Of a stretch of 48,827 bases of DNA, positions 24,396-34,487 are shown piece by piece. Positions within the stretch are counted from its first letter, which is position 1, and every line of letters starts with the position of its first letter. This DNA comes from Bavariicoccus seileri WCC 4188. GTDB lineage: Bacteria > Bacillota > Bacilli > Lactobacillales > Aerococcaceae. The notes under the pieces are model-generated. The model was given only the letters and a program-made list of their open reading frames with translations, made no database searches and was not told where the DNA came from. The stretch lies in the NCBI RefSeq assembly GCF_000421665.1, contig NZ_ATXL01000014.1, positions 1-48,827 on the forward strand. Reading direction: 5' to 3'. The translations under genes and the position numbers were made by a program.

Positions 24396-25235
24396 TTAAC
24401 CTTTGACAGCTCCACCAGTGATACCTTCAACGTAATAACGTTGCATAATCATGAACATTATGGTGATTGGAATCGCGATGATGATACAACCGGCAGTAAA
24501 GGCCATGAACCATTGGTTAATCGTATCTGGAGCAGTCATTCTGAATAAACCGATGGCAACTGTATATTTTTGCACCTGGTCTCCAAGGATTACTCGAGCA
24601 AAGATAAAGTCCATCCAAGGTCCCATGAATGCCATCAATGCTGTATAAACAATGATTGGTTTTGAGAGTGGTAAGGTGATTTTTAAAAAGATATCTTTCC
24701 GTGTGGCACCATCTATCATAGCTGATTCATCCAACGAGTAAGGAATCGTATCGAAGAAACCTTTGGCAATGTAAAACCCTAAAGCTGCTCCGGCTGAGTA
24801 GACGATCACTAAGGAAATTAAACTTTGAGTCAGATTCATTGCTTTTAGGATGTAGTAGATTGCAATCATGCTCATAAACCCTGGGAACATATTCAACACT
24901 AACGCGAGTTTCAAGAAGCGATTGCGAAATTTGAATTTAATCCGAGAGAGGGTATAAGCCATGGCAACGGTAATCAGTGTGCTGATGATACAAGTTGCGG
25001 TTGCAACGACCAAAGTGTTCATAAACCAACGAGCAAATGGGAATGAGTCATTCGTAAACAGCATTTTATAATTGTCCAATGTAAATGATTTTGGAATAAT
25101 GTAGCTCACAAAAGCCGTTCCTTCTGCTCTAAAACTAGTCAGAACAATCCAAAAAATTGGAAATAACCAAAGAATAACAAGGATGGTCAACAGAGCGTAA
25201 ACACTATATATGACATGTTTCTTGTGCTTTCTCAC
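24396..25235 (-). CDS. mdxG: Maltodextrin ABC transporter permease, MalG type
   Basis: Inner membrane permease of 279 residues with six helices. The EAA loop for contact with the ATPase is ESAMIDGATRKDIFLKITLP. The C-terminus, YYVEGITGGAVKG, is a MalG hallmark. It overlaps mdxF by one base. It is the last gene of the importer operon; no ATPase gene is present here, so the system probably uses a shared MsmK/MalK-type ATPase encoded elsewhere. The substrate is inferred from the neighbouring maltodextrin enzymes. Confidence 0.92.
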   Translation of the reverse strand: MRKHKKHVIYSVYALLTILVILWLFPIFWIVLTSFRAEGTAFVSYIIPKSFTLDNYKMLFTNDSFPFARWFMNTLVVATATCIISTLITVAMAYTLSRIKFKFRNRFLKLALVLNMFPGFMSMIAIYYILKAMNLTQSLISLVIVYSAGAALGFYIAKGFFDTIPYSLDESAMIDGATRKDIFLKITLPLSKPIIVYTALMAFMGPWMDFIFARVILGDQVQKYTVAIGLFRMTAPDTINQWFMAFTAGCIIIAIPITIMFMIMQRYYVEGITGGAVKG

Positions 25236-26599
25236 TAGGATACGCCTCCTTGCTTATAAGAGTTTGTACGAGTGTAAACTAATAAACTAAAGAAGGCACT
25301 CAATACAAAGATGATAATACCGATGACACTGGCTAAATTATAGTCCGCAGCTTCTACTGTCAGTTTGTAGAGCCAAGTCACGAGTAGATCTGTCTCTCCT
25401 GCTTGGTAATACCTCGAGTTCGTTGGGCCTCCACCGGTCAATAGGTAGATAACATTGAAGTTGTTTATGTTTCCAATGAACTGTTGTATCAAAGTTGGTG
25501 TCATGATCAACAGGATTTCTGGAAACTCAATCGATTTGAAAATTTGGAACCGGCTAGCACCATCAATCTCTGCAGCTTCTATTTGATCTTGTGGTAAATT
25601 CATGATGATTGCGGTTGAGACGAGCATCGTCACTGGAATCCCAATCCACATGTTAACGAAAATAATACTGAATTTTGCCCAAGTTCCATCACTAAGAAAC
25701 GGCAGTGAGCTATCGATCCAACCCCAATTTTGTAAAAGTGTATTGAGTGGACCGGCATCTGCTAGCAGGCTTCTCATGATCAATAAAGAGATAAACTGAG
25801 GAACAGCCATAGTAATCACGAATAATGTTCGCCAGATTTTTTTCCCACGAACCCCTTTAGTATTAATCAATAAAGCGAGTAGAATCCCAAAGATAAAACA
25901 AGTAAAGGTGGCAAAAACTGCCCAAATTAATGTCCAAGATAGTAATGGGAAGAATGTTCCCGCCATTCTACCGGTCAGTATACTCGAGAAATTTTGAAGG
26001 CCAACCCATGAAAAAAGATTCTTAGGTGGTAAGTGGTTATGATCATAACTAGTAAAAGCGATAGAAATCATATAAACCAATGGCAAAATAGTGAATACGA
26101 TTACCCCAATGATTGGAATAAACATTAAAGTCATATGGAAACGACTATCGTAGAGTGTTTTTAAATCTTCTATAAAGGTCGGAATCGGTTTATTGTCACG
26201 ATTTAGTTTATATAGTCGCCTAGCACTCTTTAGATTGCACCAGTAGACATAGAGAAATACAAGACAAAATATGATCGAGGCTAATCCGAAAATAAGGAGG
26301 ATCATCGAGTTGTCCCCAGCAACGGGGACATTCATCTCGATACCATCAACCACTTGTTTTTGAACGCCTTGTGCAGTAGTTCCTAGTGTTATCAATCCAT
26401 GGATAGAAGGAATAACTTGTGTCACAAAAGTGATCACAAACAAGATTTCTGTCATCAGGAATAGAAATCCTTTAATAAATTGTTTATTGAGAAAATTACT
26501 GGCTCCCATGATAAAGAAAGAGAGCTTTGTTTTAATGCCGCCATGTTTAAAAGCATCAAGCATACTATTCGCTTGGCTTTTTATCGTAGTGTCCCCCAT
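25235..26599 (-). CDS. mdxF: Maltodextrin ABC transporter permease, MalF type
   Basis: Permease of 454 residues with about eight helices. It includes the long N-terminal cytoplasmic and membrane extension typical of MalF/MdxF, with a soluble loop between the second and third helices. The EAA loop reads EAAEIDGASRFQIFKSIEFPE. GGPTNSRYYQAGETDLLVTWLYKLT near the C-terminus is typical of maltose-type MalF. A GAAAGGAG site precedes ATG 26599. It follows mdxE by 29 bases and is coupled to mdxG, forming the membrane channel of the importer. Confidence 0.92.
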   Translation of the reverse strand: MGDTTIKSQANSMLDAFKHGGIKTKLSFFIMGASNFLNKQFIKGFLFLMTEILFVITFVTQVIPSIHGLITLGTTAQGVQKQVVDGIEMNVPVAGDNSMILLIFGLASIIFCLVFLYVYWCNLKSARRLYKLNRDNKPIPTFIEDLKTLYDSRFHMTLMFIPIIGVIVFTILPLVYMISIAFTSYDHNHLPPKNLFSWVGLQNFSSILTGRMAGTFFPLLSWTLIWAVFATFTCFIFGILLALLINTKGVRGKKIWRTLFVITMAVPQFISLLIMRSLLADAGPLNTLLQNWGWIDSSLPFLSDGTWAKFSIIFVNMWIGIPVTMLVSTAIIMNLPQDQIEAAEIDGASRFQIFKSIEFPEILLIMTPTLIQQFIGNINNFNVIYLLTGGGPTNSRYYQAGETDLLVTWLYKLTVEAADYNLASVIGIIIFVLSAFFSLLVYTRTNSYKQGGVS

Positions 26600-26628
26600 G
26601 GCAATCTCCTTTCACAGCTTGTCCAGTG

Positions 26629-27894
26629 TTATTGGCCTGAAATATCCTTAACGAGTTGATCAAGTTTTTCTTGGAATTGATCTGGTGTGATCTTACCATT
26701 GTAAACGTCAGTCAAAACGGCTGCAGAAGCTGTCCAGAAATTATTCATTTCAGGAATCTTTGGCATAACAACAGAGTAATCAGAACCACTCATTGTAACC
26801 ACTGCATTTGCTAACTCATCATTTGTCACATAATCTGCAGTTTGAATTTCTTTATTAGATGGAATGATATTCCGACTGGCATCTTTGAATTGAATTTCTT
26901 GGAAATGAGCGCCAGAGAGATAAGCAGCAAGTTTATATGCTGCTGCTAAACGATTTGTGTCTTCTCCAGAAGGAACAGCATTGACAGCGTATAATTTAAC
27001 CCCTAGGAAAGCTTTTTGTTGCACATCTTCTCCACCAATGTTGATAGTTGGATAAACACTGATGCCTAATTTGTCTTCGCCGATTGCTTCAATTGCTTTT
27101 GCTTTATCCCAAGGACCAGATTCAAATGAAGCGATATCGCCACTTGCAAATTTAGAAATGGTGTCGTCTCCCACATTTACAAAACCACTATTATCATTTT
27201 GATCAGCGATCCATTGTAAAACGGCAACCCCTTTATCATTGTTCCAATCTGTTCCTGTCACATCTTCACCAGATTCTCCAAATAAATGGTCACCTACTGA
27301 CATGAATAACGGTGCTGTTTTATAAGCATCTACGGCTTTTAAGTTCATCCCCATAGTAGCTTTTGAAGTGATATCTTCATAACTTTTAACGTCTTCTTCA
27401 CTTAATAGATCTTTGTTGTAGTAGAGCACTTGTGATTCAATCCCGTAAGGGAAGGCATACATTTTTCCTTTATACTCAGCTCCTACTACAGCACTTTCGA
27501 TTTGCTCATCTTTGATTTGGGTTGCAAATTGTTCAGGGATTTCTTGAATGACGCCAGAGTCAACTAATTGACCTAGTTGATCATGCGGTAAGGCAAATAT
27601 ATCTGCTGCTGCAGATGGATCCTTTTTGACATTTTCTTGAGCCTTAGCATCTTCAGTTTCGATGACTTCTACTTTGATGTTTGGATTTTCGTCATTAAAA
27701 TCTTTCAAACCATCTTCGTAGAATTTCTTAGAGTCGGTTGTGACCCACAGTTTTAACGAGGTTTCGGCTGCTTGATTATCTTCAGCATTCCCTCCGTTGT
27801 CAGCTGAGTCATTGTTGCCGCAAGCTGCTAGAGTAAGAGCTGCAACGCTTAGTGATAGACCACTCAATAGTTTTTTCTTCCAGTTTTTTGACAC
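26629..27894 (-). CDS. mdxE: Maltodextrin-binding lipoprotein
   Basis: Extracellular solute-binding lipoprotein of 421 residues that delivers maltodextrins to MdxFG. The signal peptide has a basic start (SKNWKKK), a hydrophobic core and the lipobox LAAC, with Cys25 as the lipidated residue. A Ser/Asn/Asp-rich linker follows. Family 1 binding-protein features include ALPHDQLGQLVDSG, YGIESQVLYYNKDLL and FESGPWDKAKA. I chose GTG 27894, 8 bases after AAAGGAG; an in-frame GTG at 27903 overlaps the ribosome site. Its promoter carries a LacI-type operator in the spacer. Confidence 0.93.
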   Translation of the reverse strand: MSKNWKKKLLSGLSLSVAALTLAACGNNDSADNGGNAEDNQAAETSLKLWVTTDSKKFYEDGLKDFNDENPNIKVEVIETEDAKAQENVKKDPSAAADIFALPHDQLGQLVDSGVIQEIPEQFATQIKDEQIESAVVGAEYKGKMYAFPYGIESQVLYYNKDLLSEEDVKSYEDITSKATMGMNLKAVDAYKTAPLFMSVGDHLFGESGEDVTGTDWNNDKGVAVLQWIADQNDNSGFVNVGDDTISKFASGDIASFESGPWDKAKAIEAIGEDKLGISVYPTINIGGEDVQQKAFLGVKLYAVNAVPSGEDTNRLAAAYKLAAYLSGAHFQEIQFKDASRNIIPSNKEIQTADYVTNDELANAVVTMSGSDYSVVMPKIPEMNNFWTASAAVLTDVYNGKITPDQFQEKLDQLVKDISGQ

Positions 27895-27935
27895 GATTAA
27901 CACTCCTTTTTTTAGTAATGCTCCTTGATACTTCT

Positions 27936-27964
27936 ATTATGCAAACGTTAGCATAAAAAGTCAA
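27936..27964 (-). promoter_or_regulatory. mdxEFG promoter with operator inside the spacer
   Basis: On the minus strand TTGACT (27959-27964), 17 bases and CATAAT (27936-27941) form the promoter. The palindrome ATGCTAACGTTTGCAT occupies 27939-27954, between the two boxes and touching the -10. A LacI-family repressor (MalR, or CcpA, whose cre consensus is also nearly met) bound here would exclude RNA polymerase. Confidence 0.85.
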
Positions 27965-28090
27965 CAAAAATATCTAAAAAAAACCCTAAAAACACCTAAA
28001 AGAATCAAAAAACATTAATTCAGGATTAAATAATCCTTTTATTACAACTATTAATGTTAATAATGGTTAGCTGTCACACCATTAATCGTA

Positions 28091-28106
28091 ATACAAACGT
28101 TTGCAT
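28091..28106. promoter_or_regulatory. Second LacI-type operator in the divergent maltodextrin region
   Basis: ATACAAACGTTTGCAT shares the AAACGTTTGC core with the operator at 27939-27954, about 150 bases away. Two sites in one divergent region could allow looping or separate control of the two promoters. Confidence 0.78.
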
Positions 28107-28124
28107 TAAATGTGCAATAATATA

Positions 28125-28153
28125 TTGAACTTGCCCGTTTGATGTGCTATATT
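28125..28153 (+). promoter_or_regulatory. Promoter of the maltodextrin enzyme operon
   Basis: TTGAAC (28125-28130), a 17-base spacer and TATATT (28148-28153), with an upstream TGC giving an extended -10. It lies about 100 bases before the cyclomaltodextrinase start and just downstream of the operator at 28091-28106. The leader to 28249 holds only a ribosome site. Confidence 0.78.
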
Positions 28154-28249
28154 TTGCTTATTGAGATGTTTTTGATTAAAACATAAGCAATGCCGAAGAA
28201 CTAGAAAATGACCTTGCTAAATTGAACCCCTTAAAGGAGAGTCGAAAAG

Positions 28250-30031
28250 ATGAACTCAGCAGCTATTTACCACCGACCAGAAAGTGAATATGCCTACTTA
28301 TATGATAGTGAAACGGTACATATTAGACTTAGAACAGCAAAAGATGATGTGAAACGAGTGAATCTGTTAGGAGGAGATCCCTACTCTTTAGCAGAAGAAA
28401 AGTGGTATGACAAGGCAATCCCTATGATAAAAGGACTGTCGACAGACGTCTACGATTATTGGACGATTTCCGTCACTGCCAAACATCGCCGACTGAGCTA
28501 TGCGTTTACACTTTTAGGCGTTGATGGCTTATCCGCCTTTTATGGAGAGCATGGGGTATTACCTCTTGACGAGAAGTATATCAGCATGGCCAATAATTAC
28601 TTTAGACTTCCGTATTTTCATGAAGTTGATCGGGCCAAATCGCCACAATGGGTTAAAGAAACGGTGTGGTACCAAATTTTCCCAGAAAGATTTGCTAACG
28701 GTGACGCCGGGAATGATCCTGAGGGAACGTTGAAGTGGGCTAGCAAAGCACCAGATAGAGAGGACTATTTTGGAGGTGACTTACAAGGCATTATTGACCA
28801 TTTAGATTATATAGATGACTTGGGCGTCAATGGCTTATACCTCTGCCCCATTTTTAAAGCAAACAGTAATCATAAATACGATACGATCGACTACCTTGAG
28901 ATTGACCCTGATTTTGGCGATAAAGAAACCTTTAAAAACCTAGTGGAAGCCTGCCATGAGAGGGGCATCAAAGTGATGCTGGATGCTGTGTTCAATCACA
29001 TGGGAGATACTTCTCCACAATGGCAAGATGTCGTTTTGAATGGCGAAAAATCTCGTTTTGCAGATTGGTTCCATATCCATTCTTTCCCAGTTGCCTATAC
29101 ACCAACTGATGACTTTGAGTTTGCTGCTGATGCAACTTATGACACTTTCGCCTTTACACCCCATATGCCAAAACTAAACACAGCCAATAAAGAAGTAGAA
29201 GAGCATCTGCTTCAGATTGGTCAGTATTGGATCGAGGAATTCGATATTGATGGATGGCGTTTAGATGTTGCAAATGAGGTCGATCATCAATTCTGGAAAA
29301 AGTTTCATCAGATGTGTGTGTCATTAAAACCTGATTTTTACATCTTAGGCGAGATTTGGCACTCATCACAAAGTTGGCTTCATGGCGACGAATTTCACGC
29401 TGTTATGAATTATGCCTACACTGATGCCATATTATCCTACTTTATTAAGAAAGAAATTCCGCTCGACAAAATGATATCGGAAATGAATCAGCAACTCATG
29501 CTCTACAGGGATACAGTTAATCAAGTGCAATTCAATGTTTTGGATAGCCATGATACCCCTAGATTATTGACCCTTGCAAATGGGGACAAAGATTTGATGC
29601 GACAAGTGTTGGCATTCATGTATCTACAGCCCGGGGTCCCTTGTCTTTACTACGGCGACGAGATTGGATTGGATGGCGGGGCTGATCCGGATTGCCGTAA
29701 ATGTATGATCTGGGACGACAAGCAACAAGATCAACAGTTGTTGACCTTTATGAAGGAATTGATTGCTTTAAGGCGGGCCTACCATAATTTATTGACTGAA
29801 GGTCAGTTGTTATGGACGCAGTTAGAAGATACTCCGGGATATTTGACTTTTTTGCGTGTTGATCCACTGACACATCTGAGCGTTGAAGGTGTATTTGTAA
29901 CGAGTGATGATTCAGTAATAATCTCACTAACTAACAAGACAATTTTACTAGGCCAAGAATATGTGATCTCCGGGGACGACACAACTGTGACTATTTTTCA
30001 AAAAGGCTTTGTGATTATGCTAGACCAATAA
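28250..30031 (+). CDS. Cyclomaltodextrinase / neopullulanase / maltogenic amylase (GH13)
   Basis: Intracellular glycosidase of 593 residues that splits imported maltodextrins or cyclodextrins. The N-terminal beta domain (about 1-120) characteristic of the GH13_20 group is present. The (beta/alpha)8 barrel has the nucleophile Asp339 (GWRLDVANE), acid Glu368 (GEIWH) and stabiliser Asp435 (DSHDTPR). Another conserved region is DAVFNHMG. No signal peptide is present, fitting a cytoplasmic location. It is the first gene of the enzyme operon, followed 23 bases later by maltose phosphorylase. Exact specificity among the three named activities cannot be settled by reading. Confidence 0.92.
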   Translation: MNSAAIYHRPESEYAYLYDSETVHIRLRTAKDDVKRVNLLGGDPYSLAEEKWYDKAIPMIKGLSTDVYDYWTISVTAKHRRLSYAFTLLGVDGLSAFYGEHGVLPLDEKYISMANNYFRLPYFHEVDRAKSPQWVKETVWYQIFPERFANGDAGNDPEGTLKWASKAPDREDYFGGDLQGIIDHLDYIDDLGVNGLYLCPIFKANSNHKYDTIDYLEIDPDFGDKETFKNLVEACHERGIKVMLDAVFNHMGDTSPQWQDVVLNGEKSRFADWFHIHSFPVAYTPTDDFEFAADATYDTFAFTPHMPKLNTANKEVEEHLLQIGQYWIEEFDIDGWRLDVANEVDHQFWKKFHQMCVSLKPDFYILGEIWHSSQSWLHGDEFHAVMNYAYTDAILSYFIKKEIPLDKMISEMNQQLMLYRDTVNQVQFNVLDSHDTPRLLTLANGDKDLMRQVLAFMYLQPGVPCLYYGDEIGLDGGADPDCRKCMIWDDKQQDQQLLTFMKELIALRRAYHNLLTEGQLLWTQLEDTPGYLTFLRVDPLTHLSVEGVFVTSDDSVIISLTNKTILLGQEYVISGDDTTVTIFQKGFVIMLDQ

Positions 30032-30054
30032 TTATCTAAAGAGGAGGCAAAGAG

Positions 30055-32361
30055 ATGACTAAGACACTGTTTGATGTATTACCATGGCAATTAAGAACGA
30101 ACAAACTTCATACGAGTGATTTTTTGTTGCAAGAATCTCTAACATCAATTGGAAATGGTTATATGGGGATGCGGGGGAACTTTGAAGAAACTTATTCAGG
30201 TGAGATGCACAAAGGAACCTATTTAGCAGGAGTGTGGTATCCTGATAAGACCAAAGTGGGCTGGTGGAAAAACGGCTATCCAGATTATTTTGGAAAAGTG
30301 GTCAATGCCGTCGATTTTATACCGGTCAACATCCAAATTAATGGAGTTGAGATTGACCTGTCACAGGTGACCTATCAGGACTTTGAACAAACCTTAGACA
30401 TGCGAACCGGGGAATTGAAACGATCGTACAAAGTCGTATTGGGTGATGCTTGTGCTCTTATAACCTTCAAACGTTTTCTATCTTTAGCGGTCAAAGAACT
30501 GAGTTATCAAAAAATCAGTATTGCAGTGATAGAAGGTAGTGCAACGGTTACCTTAAAACCCTTAATCAACGGGTTCGTCAAAAATAATGATTCTAACTAT
30601 GACGAGTTGTTCTGGAAAGTACTGGAAACTAGTCATAAACCACTTCCTTATCTCACCATGATAACAGTCCCTAATGCCTTTGGTATTGAGCAGTTTACAG
30701 TGACTGCAATGATGAAAAATGTTGTCACATTATCAGGCTCTGACCAAATGTTTGCAAAAGAGAGTTTACAAACAGATGAGCAAGTTGCTGAGATTTATCA
30801 GGCTCAATTGGCGAGTGGTGAATCAATCACCCTTGAAAAAGTAGTTTCAGTTGTCACGAGTAGAGATATTTTACCAAGCCAGCAAAAAGAGACAGCAGAA
30901 AGCTTAGTACACAAGATCCTGCCATATGATGAAGCCTTGGAAACCCAAGAAAGACTATGGGAAGAAAGATGGCAATTAGCTGATGTTGCGATAGAGGGCG
31001 ACGTGAAAGCACAACAAGGGATAAGATTTAATCTGTTTCAATTGTTTCAAACCTATTATGGCGATGATGCCCGTTTAAATATTGGACCAAAGGGTTTCAC
31101 AGGTGAAAAATATGGTGGGGCGACCTATTGGGATACAGAAGCTTATGCTGTTCCACTTTACTTGGCATTGGCCGACCCTAAAGTGACGCGAAACCTATTG
31201 GAATATCGTCATAGCCAGTTAAAAGGGGCCAAAGAAAATGCCGAAAAACTTGGTTTAAGAGGGGCTCTTTATCCAATGGTGACGTTTAACGGGGTAGAGT
31301 GCCATAATGAGTGGGAAATTACCTTTGAGGAGATTCATCGTAATGGTGCTATTGCCTATGCCATCTATAATTATACAAACTATACGGGAGATACGTCTTA
31401 TCTCGCCCATGAAGGGTTAGAAGTATTAGTAGAGATTTCAAGATTTTGGGCATCTCGTGTGCATTATTCTACTGAGAAAGAACAATTTATGATCCATGGT
31501 GTGACTGGTCCGAATGAATATGAGAACAATGTCAATAACAATTGGTATACCAATGTTTTAGCAACTTGGGTCTTGAGATATACAAAAGAAGCTTATGAGA
31601 AGTATAGTCAATTACCAGATTTTAAAGCAACTGTCTTTTGCTCTCCTGAAGAGTTAGCTCATTGGGCCAATATTAGTGATAATATGTACTTTCCTTATGA
31701 CGAAAAACGTCAGGTATTCGTGCAACATGATACATTTCTAGATAAGGAACTGATGCCTATCACAGAGCTTAAGGAAAGTGATCGACCACTCAATCAAAAA
31801 TGGTCTTGGGATCATATTCTAAGAAGTTGTTTTATCAAACAAGCTGATGTCTTGCAAGGAATCTATTTCTTTGGGGATCATTATTCATTAGCAGAGAAGA
31901 AACGAAACTATCTGTTTTATGAGCCAATGACTGTTCATGAGTCCTCTTTGTCTCCTTCAATACACGCTATTTTAGCAGCGGAAATTGGTCTCTACGATAA
32001 AGCGATGAGTATGTACGAAAGAACCGCTCGTCTTGATTTAGATAATATCAATAATGATACTGGTGATGGTCTGCATATCACTTCCATGACAGGAAGTTGG
32101 TTAGCCATTGTTCAAGGTTTTGCTCAAATGAGAACTTGGAATGGCCAATTGAACTTTAGTCCATTTCTACCTAAAGGATGGGAGAGCTATAGTTTCCGCA
32201 TTCTCTACCGTGAACGTTTATTGAAGGTGACAATCACAGAGACCGTCCGTATCGACTTGTTAGAGGGAGAGCCGTTGACCCTCACCCTTTATGATCACAA
32301 TGTGGAGTTATCCGATCACATAGCAATGCCGATAGAAGGGGGAGTCCCATCAGATGTTTAA
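30055..32361 (+). CDS. malP: Maltose phosphorylase (GH65)
   Basis: Phosphorolyses maltose to beta-glucose 1-phosphate and glucose, in the cytoplasm. It has 768 residues, the usual GH65 length. The catalytic acid Glu488 is in [19 protein letters not shown], one position from Glu487 of the Lactobacillus brevis enzyme. Other family segments are [31 protein letters not shown] and the phosphate-contact region HITSMTGSW. The product is the substrate of the next gene, which overlaps by 8 bases, giving a short energy-saving maltose pathway. Trehalose or kojibiose specificity is less likely because of the flanking maltodextrin genes. Confidence 0.94.
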   Translation: MTKTLFDVLPWQLRTNKLHTSDFLLQESLTSIGNGYMGMRGNFEETYSGEMHKGTYLAGVWYPDKTKVGWWKNGYPDYFGKVVNAVDFIPVNIQINGVEIDLSQVTYQDFEQTLDMRTGELKRSYKVVLGDACALITFKRFLSLAVKELSYQKISIAVIEGSATVTLKPLINGFVKNNDSNYDELFWKVLETSHKPLPYLTMITVPNAFGIEQFTVTAMMKNVVTLSGSDQMFAKESLQTDEQVAEIYQAQLASGESITLEKVVSVVTSRDILPSQQKETAESLVHKILPYDEALETQERLWEERWQLADVAIEGDVKAQQGIRFNLFQLFQTYYGDDARLNIGPKGFTGEKYGGATYWDTEAYAVPLYLALADPKVTRNLLEYRHSQLKGAKENAEKLGLRGALYPMVTFNGVECHNEWEITFEEIHRNGAIAYAIYNYTNYTGDTSYLAHEGLEVLVEISRFWASRVHYSTEKEQFMIHGVTGPNEYENNVNNNWYTNVLATWVLRYTKEAYEKYSQLPDFKATVFCSPEELAHWANISDNMYFPYDEKRQVFVQHDTFLDKELMPITELKESDRPLNQKWSWDHILRSCFIKQADVLQGIYFFGDHYSLAEKKRNYLFYEPMTVHESSLSPSIHAILAAEIGLYDKAMSMYERTARLDLDNINNDTGDGLHITSMTGSWLAIVQGFAQMRTWNGQLNFSPFLPKGWESYSFRILYRERLLKVTITETVRIDLLEGEPLTLTLYDHNVELSDHIAMPIEGGVPSDV

Positions 32362-33025
32362 AGCTGTGTTGTTTGATTTAGATGGTGTTATTACTGATAC
32401 TGCTAAATTTCACTTTGAAGCCTGGAAACAGCTAGCAAAAGGACTAGGAATCACTATCGACAAATCGTTTAATGAGCAACTAAAAGGTGTCAGTAGAGCA
32501 GACTCATTAAAGGGCATTTTAGCCTATGGTGGGATAGAGAAGCAGATCACACCTCAACACTTTGAAGACTTGCTGGCAGAGAAGAACCAACAGTATCTCA
32601 AATTGATTGATCAGTTGAATGAACAAGACATCCTGCCAGGAATACTACCTCTGCTGACCACACTTAAAGACCATGCTATAAAAATTGCCTTGGCTTCTGC
32701 TAGCAAGAATGGTCCGTTTATTCTAGATAAATTAGGGATCAGTTCTCTATTTGATACAATAGTTGATCCGGCAAAAGTCGCTCATGGTAAGCCAGCCCCA
32801 GATATTTATCTGGCTGCTGCAAAACAATTGGGTGTATTGCCAACAGAAGCAATCGGGATAGAGGATGCACTTTCAGGGATAGAAGCGATAAAGGGTAGTG
32901 GCGCATTACCAGTTGGTGTTGGACGACTTGAAGATTTAGGAGACGATATTGCAAGGGTTTCAAACACTCAGTTATTATCGTATAATTATCTTATTGAAAT
33001 TTGGGATAAAGATCACCATAAATAG
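32354..33025 (+). CDS. pgmB: Beta-phosphoglucomutase
   Basis: HAD-family mutase of 223 residues converting beta-glucose 1-phosphate to glucose 6-phosphate. The nucleophile motif is [10 protein letters not shown] at the N-terminus. The Thr/Ser motif is [10 protein letters not shown], the Lys motif lies in [17 protein letters not shown], and the acidic motif is [12 protein letters not shown]. The cap domain lies between, with [10 protein letters not shown] characteristic of PgmB. It overlaps malP by 8 bases, which confirms that the phosphorylase yields the beta-anomer. A short inverted repeat (TTCATTT-CA-AAATGAA) follows before malR. Confidence 0.95.
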   Translation: MFKAVLFDLDGVITDTAKFHFEAWKQLAKGLGITIDKSFNEQLKGVSRADSLKGILAYGGIEKQITPQHFEDLLAEKNQQYLKLIDQLNEQDILPGILPLLTTLKDHAIKIALASASKNGPFILDKLGISSLFDTIVDPAKVAHGKPAPDIYLAAAKQLGVLPTEAIGIEDALSGIEAIKGSGALPVGVGRLEDLGDDIARVSNTQLLSYNYLIEIWDKDHHK

Positions 33026-33093
33026 GGCAAATAGGTCAATAAAGAGGTTCATTTCAAAATGAATTAAAATACCAAAAGTCGGGGGGGTTGCTA

Positions 33094-34125
33094 GTGGCCG
33101 TCACAATCAAAGATGTAGCAAAGGCTGTTGGCGTTTCTCCATCGACAGTGTCGCGTGTTTTAAGTAATAAATCATCCATATCAGATCAAACAAAGCAAAA
33201 AGTGCTATCTGCTATGAAAGAACTGGGTTACGTTCCAAATGTTTCTGCTCAGAATTTGGTGAGGGGTTTAACTGATTCAGTCGGCGTCATTTTTCCTCCG
33301 ATGGCTAAAGACGGCCGAATCGAGCAACAGTTTTATATGCAGATTTTGAGTGCCATTAATTCCGAAGCAAAATCTAAAGGCATTACCGTTGCAATTGCAA
33401 CCGGGCAAACAAATGATGAGTTGATCGATAATGTAGCACTGATGTATAATCAACGGCGAGTCGATGGGTTTATATTGCTTTATTCTGTGATCAATGATCC
33501 CGTCAAAAGGTATCTTTCTCAAAACCATATTACCTACTCGGTGGTAGGTTCTCCGGTAGATCAAAATACTGCGGCACTCTACATTGATACGGATAACCAA
33601 TTACTAGGAGCCAATATGGTCGACCATCTGTTCAGTAAGGGACATCAGCGGATCCTTTTTGTAACGGATAAAACGAGTGAGGGATTTGTAGAGCAACGTT
33701 ATACTGGCTATTTTCTTCAAATGAGAAAACTTGGTGCCATACCGCATGAAGCTGTCTTGTTTAATCGTAAAGATCCTGAAACCCTTGACGCTTTTTACGA
33801 GAAGCTAATCAATACAAAAACAACGGCTGTAATCGTCATTGAGGATATCCTAGCGTTAAGAGTGATGCAGTATTGCCAGTTAGTCGGTTACCAAGTTCCG
33901 GATGATATCTCAATCTTGAGTATCAATAATTCAGACTTTGCAGAAATCATCCACCCCTATCTGTCGAGTTATGATGTCAGCATCGAAGATTTAGGGCGTA
34001 TTGCTTTAAACGAGTTGGTCAAGCAAATCAGAGATCCAGATCAAAAAAGGTATGTTAAAATCATGGTTCCTCATCACTTGGTGGCAAGGGAATCAGTCCG
34101 AGATCTCACTAAAATTGATTATTAA
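33094..34125 (+). CDS. malR: LacI-family maltose regulator
   Basis: DNA-binding repressor of 343 residues. The N-terminal helix-turn-helix and hinge read VTIKDVAKAVGVSPSTVSRVLSNKSSISDQT, followed by a periplasmic-binding-protein-like effector domain. GTG 33094 lies 6 bases after a run of seven G; an alternative TTG at 33088 overlaps that site. It ends the maltodextrin enzyme operon. The palindromes at 27939-27954 and 28091-28106 are its likely targets, giving maltodextrin-inducible control of both divergent units. The exact inducer (maltose or a longer dextrin) is inferred. Confidence 0.9.
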   Translation: MAVTIKDVAKAVGVSPSTVSRVLSNKSSISDQTKQKVLSAMKELGYVPNVSAQNLVRGLTDSVGVIFPPMAKDGRIEQQFYMQILSAINSEAKSKGITVAIATGQTNDELIDNVALMYNQRRVDGFILLYSVINDPVKRYLSQNHITYSVVGSPVDQNTAALYIDTDNQLLGANMVDHLFSKGHQRILFVTDKTSEGFVEQRYTGYFLQMRKLGAIPHEAVLFNRKDPETLDAFYEKLINTKTTAVIVIEDILALRVMQYCQLVGYQVPDDISILSINNSDFAEIIHPYLSSYDVSIEDLGRIALNELVKQIRDPDQKRYVKIMVPHHLVARESVRDLTKIDY

Positions 34126-34196
34126 GACTATCTCAATGAAGCTATCTCAATGAAGCTATCTCAATGAGACTATCTCAATGAGGCTATCCTGATAGA
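34126..34196 (+). repeat. Five tandem ~14-bp units directly after malR
   Basis: Units begin at 34126, 34141, 34155, 34168 and 34183. The core CTATCTCAATGA is present in the first four, and the last is degraded (GCTATCCTGATAGA). The first unit starts on the base after the malR stop codon, and the array runs into the terminator hairpin. Confidence 0.9.
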
Positions 34197-34233
34197 AACT
34201 GAAATGCTCAATTTTGAGTGTTTCGGTTTTTTT
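34196..34233 (+). terminator. Terminator of the maltodextrin enzyme operon
   Basis: AACTGAAATGCTCA pairs with TGAGTGTTTCGGTT (with G-T pairs) around a four-base loop, and a T-run follows. Confidence 0.72.
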
Positions 34234-34487
34234 ATGTTGTTTGTGAACCCAGTGATTTTTTTAAGAAGCTTACCACTAGCTGAAAGTCGTTGATTTATAA
34301 CAGAATTTATAGCTATTTTGTATGCAGTGTTTATAGGGAAGATTTGGCGATGTCATGGAATAAAATCAGTTGAATTTTTTGAAATTAGGAGTATAGTTGA
34401 CGTGGTATGCCATCTGTTTTCTATTATGATATATAATTCATTAGACAGTTGGTTAGATTTAGGAATTATCTTGTAGGAGGAGTTAAT
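34234..34487 (+). other. AT-rich promoter region of cydABDC
   Basis: No gene is seen. TTGACG at 34397-34402 with TATTAT at 34422-34427 (19-base spacer) and a TATAAT at 34432-34437 are candidate promoter parts, none with ideal spacing. I see no recognisable Rex or cre site. The AGGAGG ribosome site of cydA is just before 34488. Confidence 0.4.

Noticed and set aside
33034-33065. Inverted repeat TTCATTT-CA-AAATGAA between pgmB and malR as a terminator
   Set aside because: The stem is short and AT-only, has almost no loop and no T-run; it is more likely incidental.
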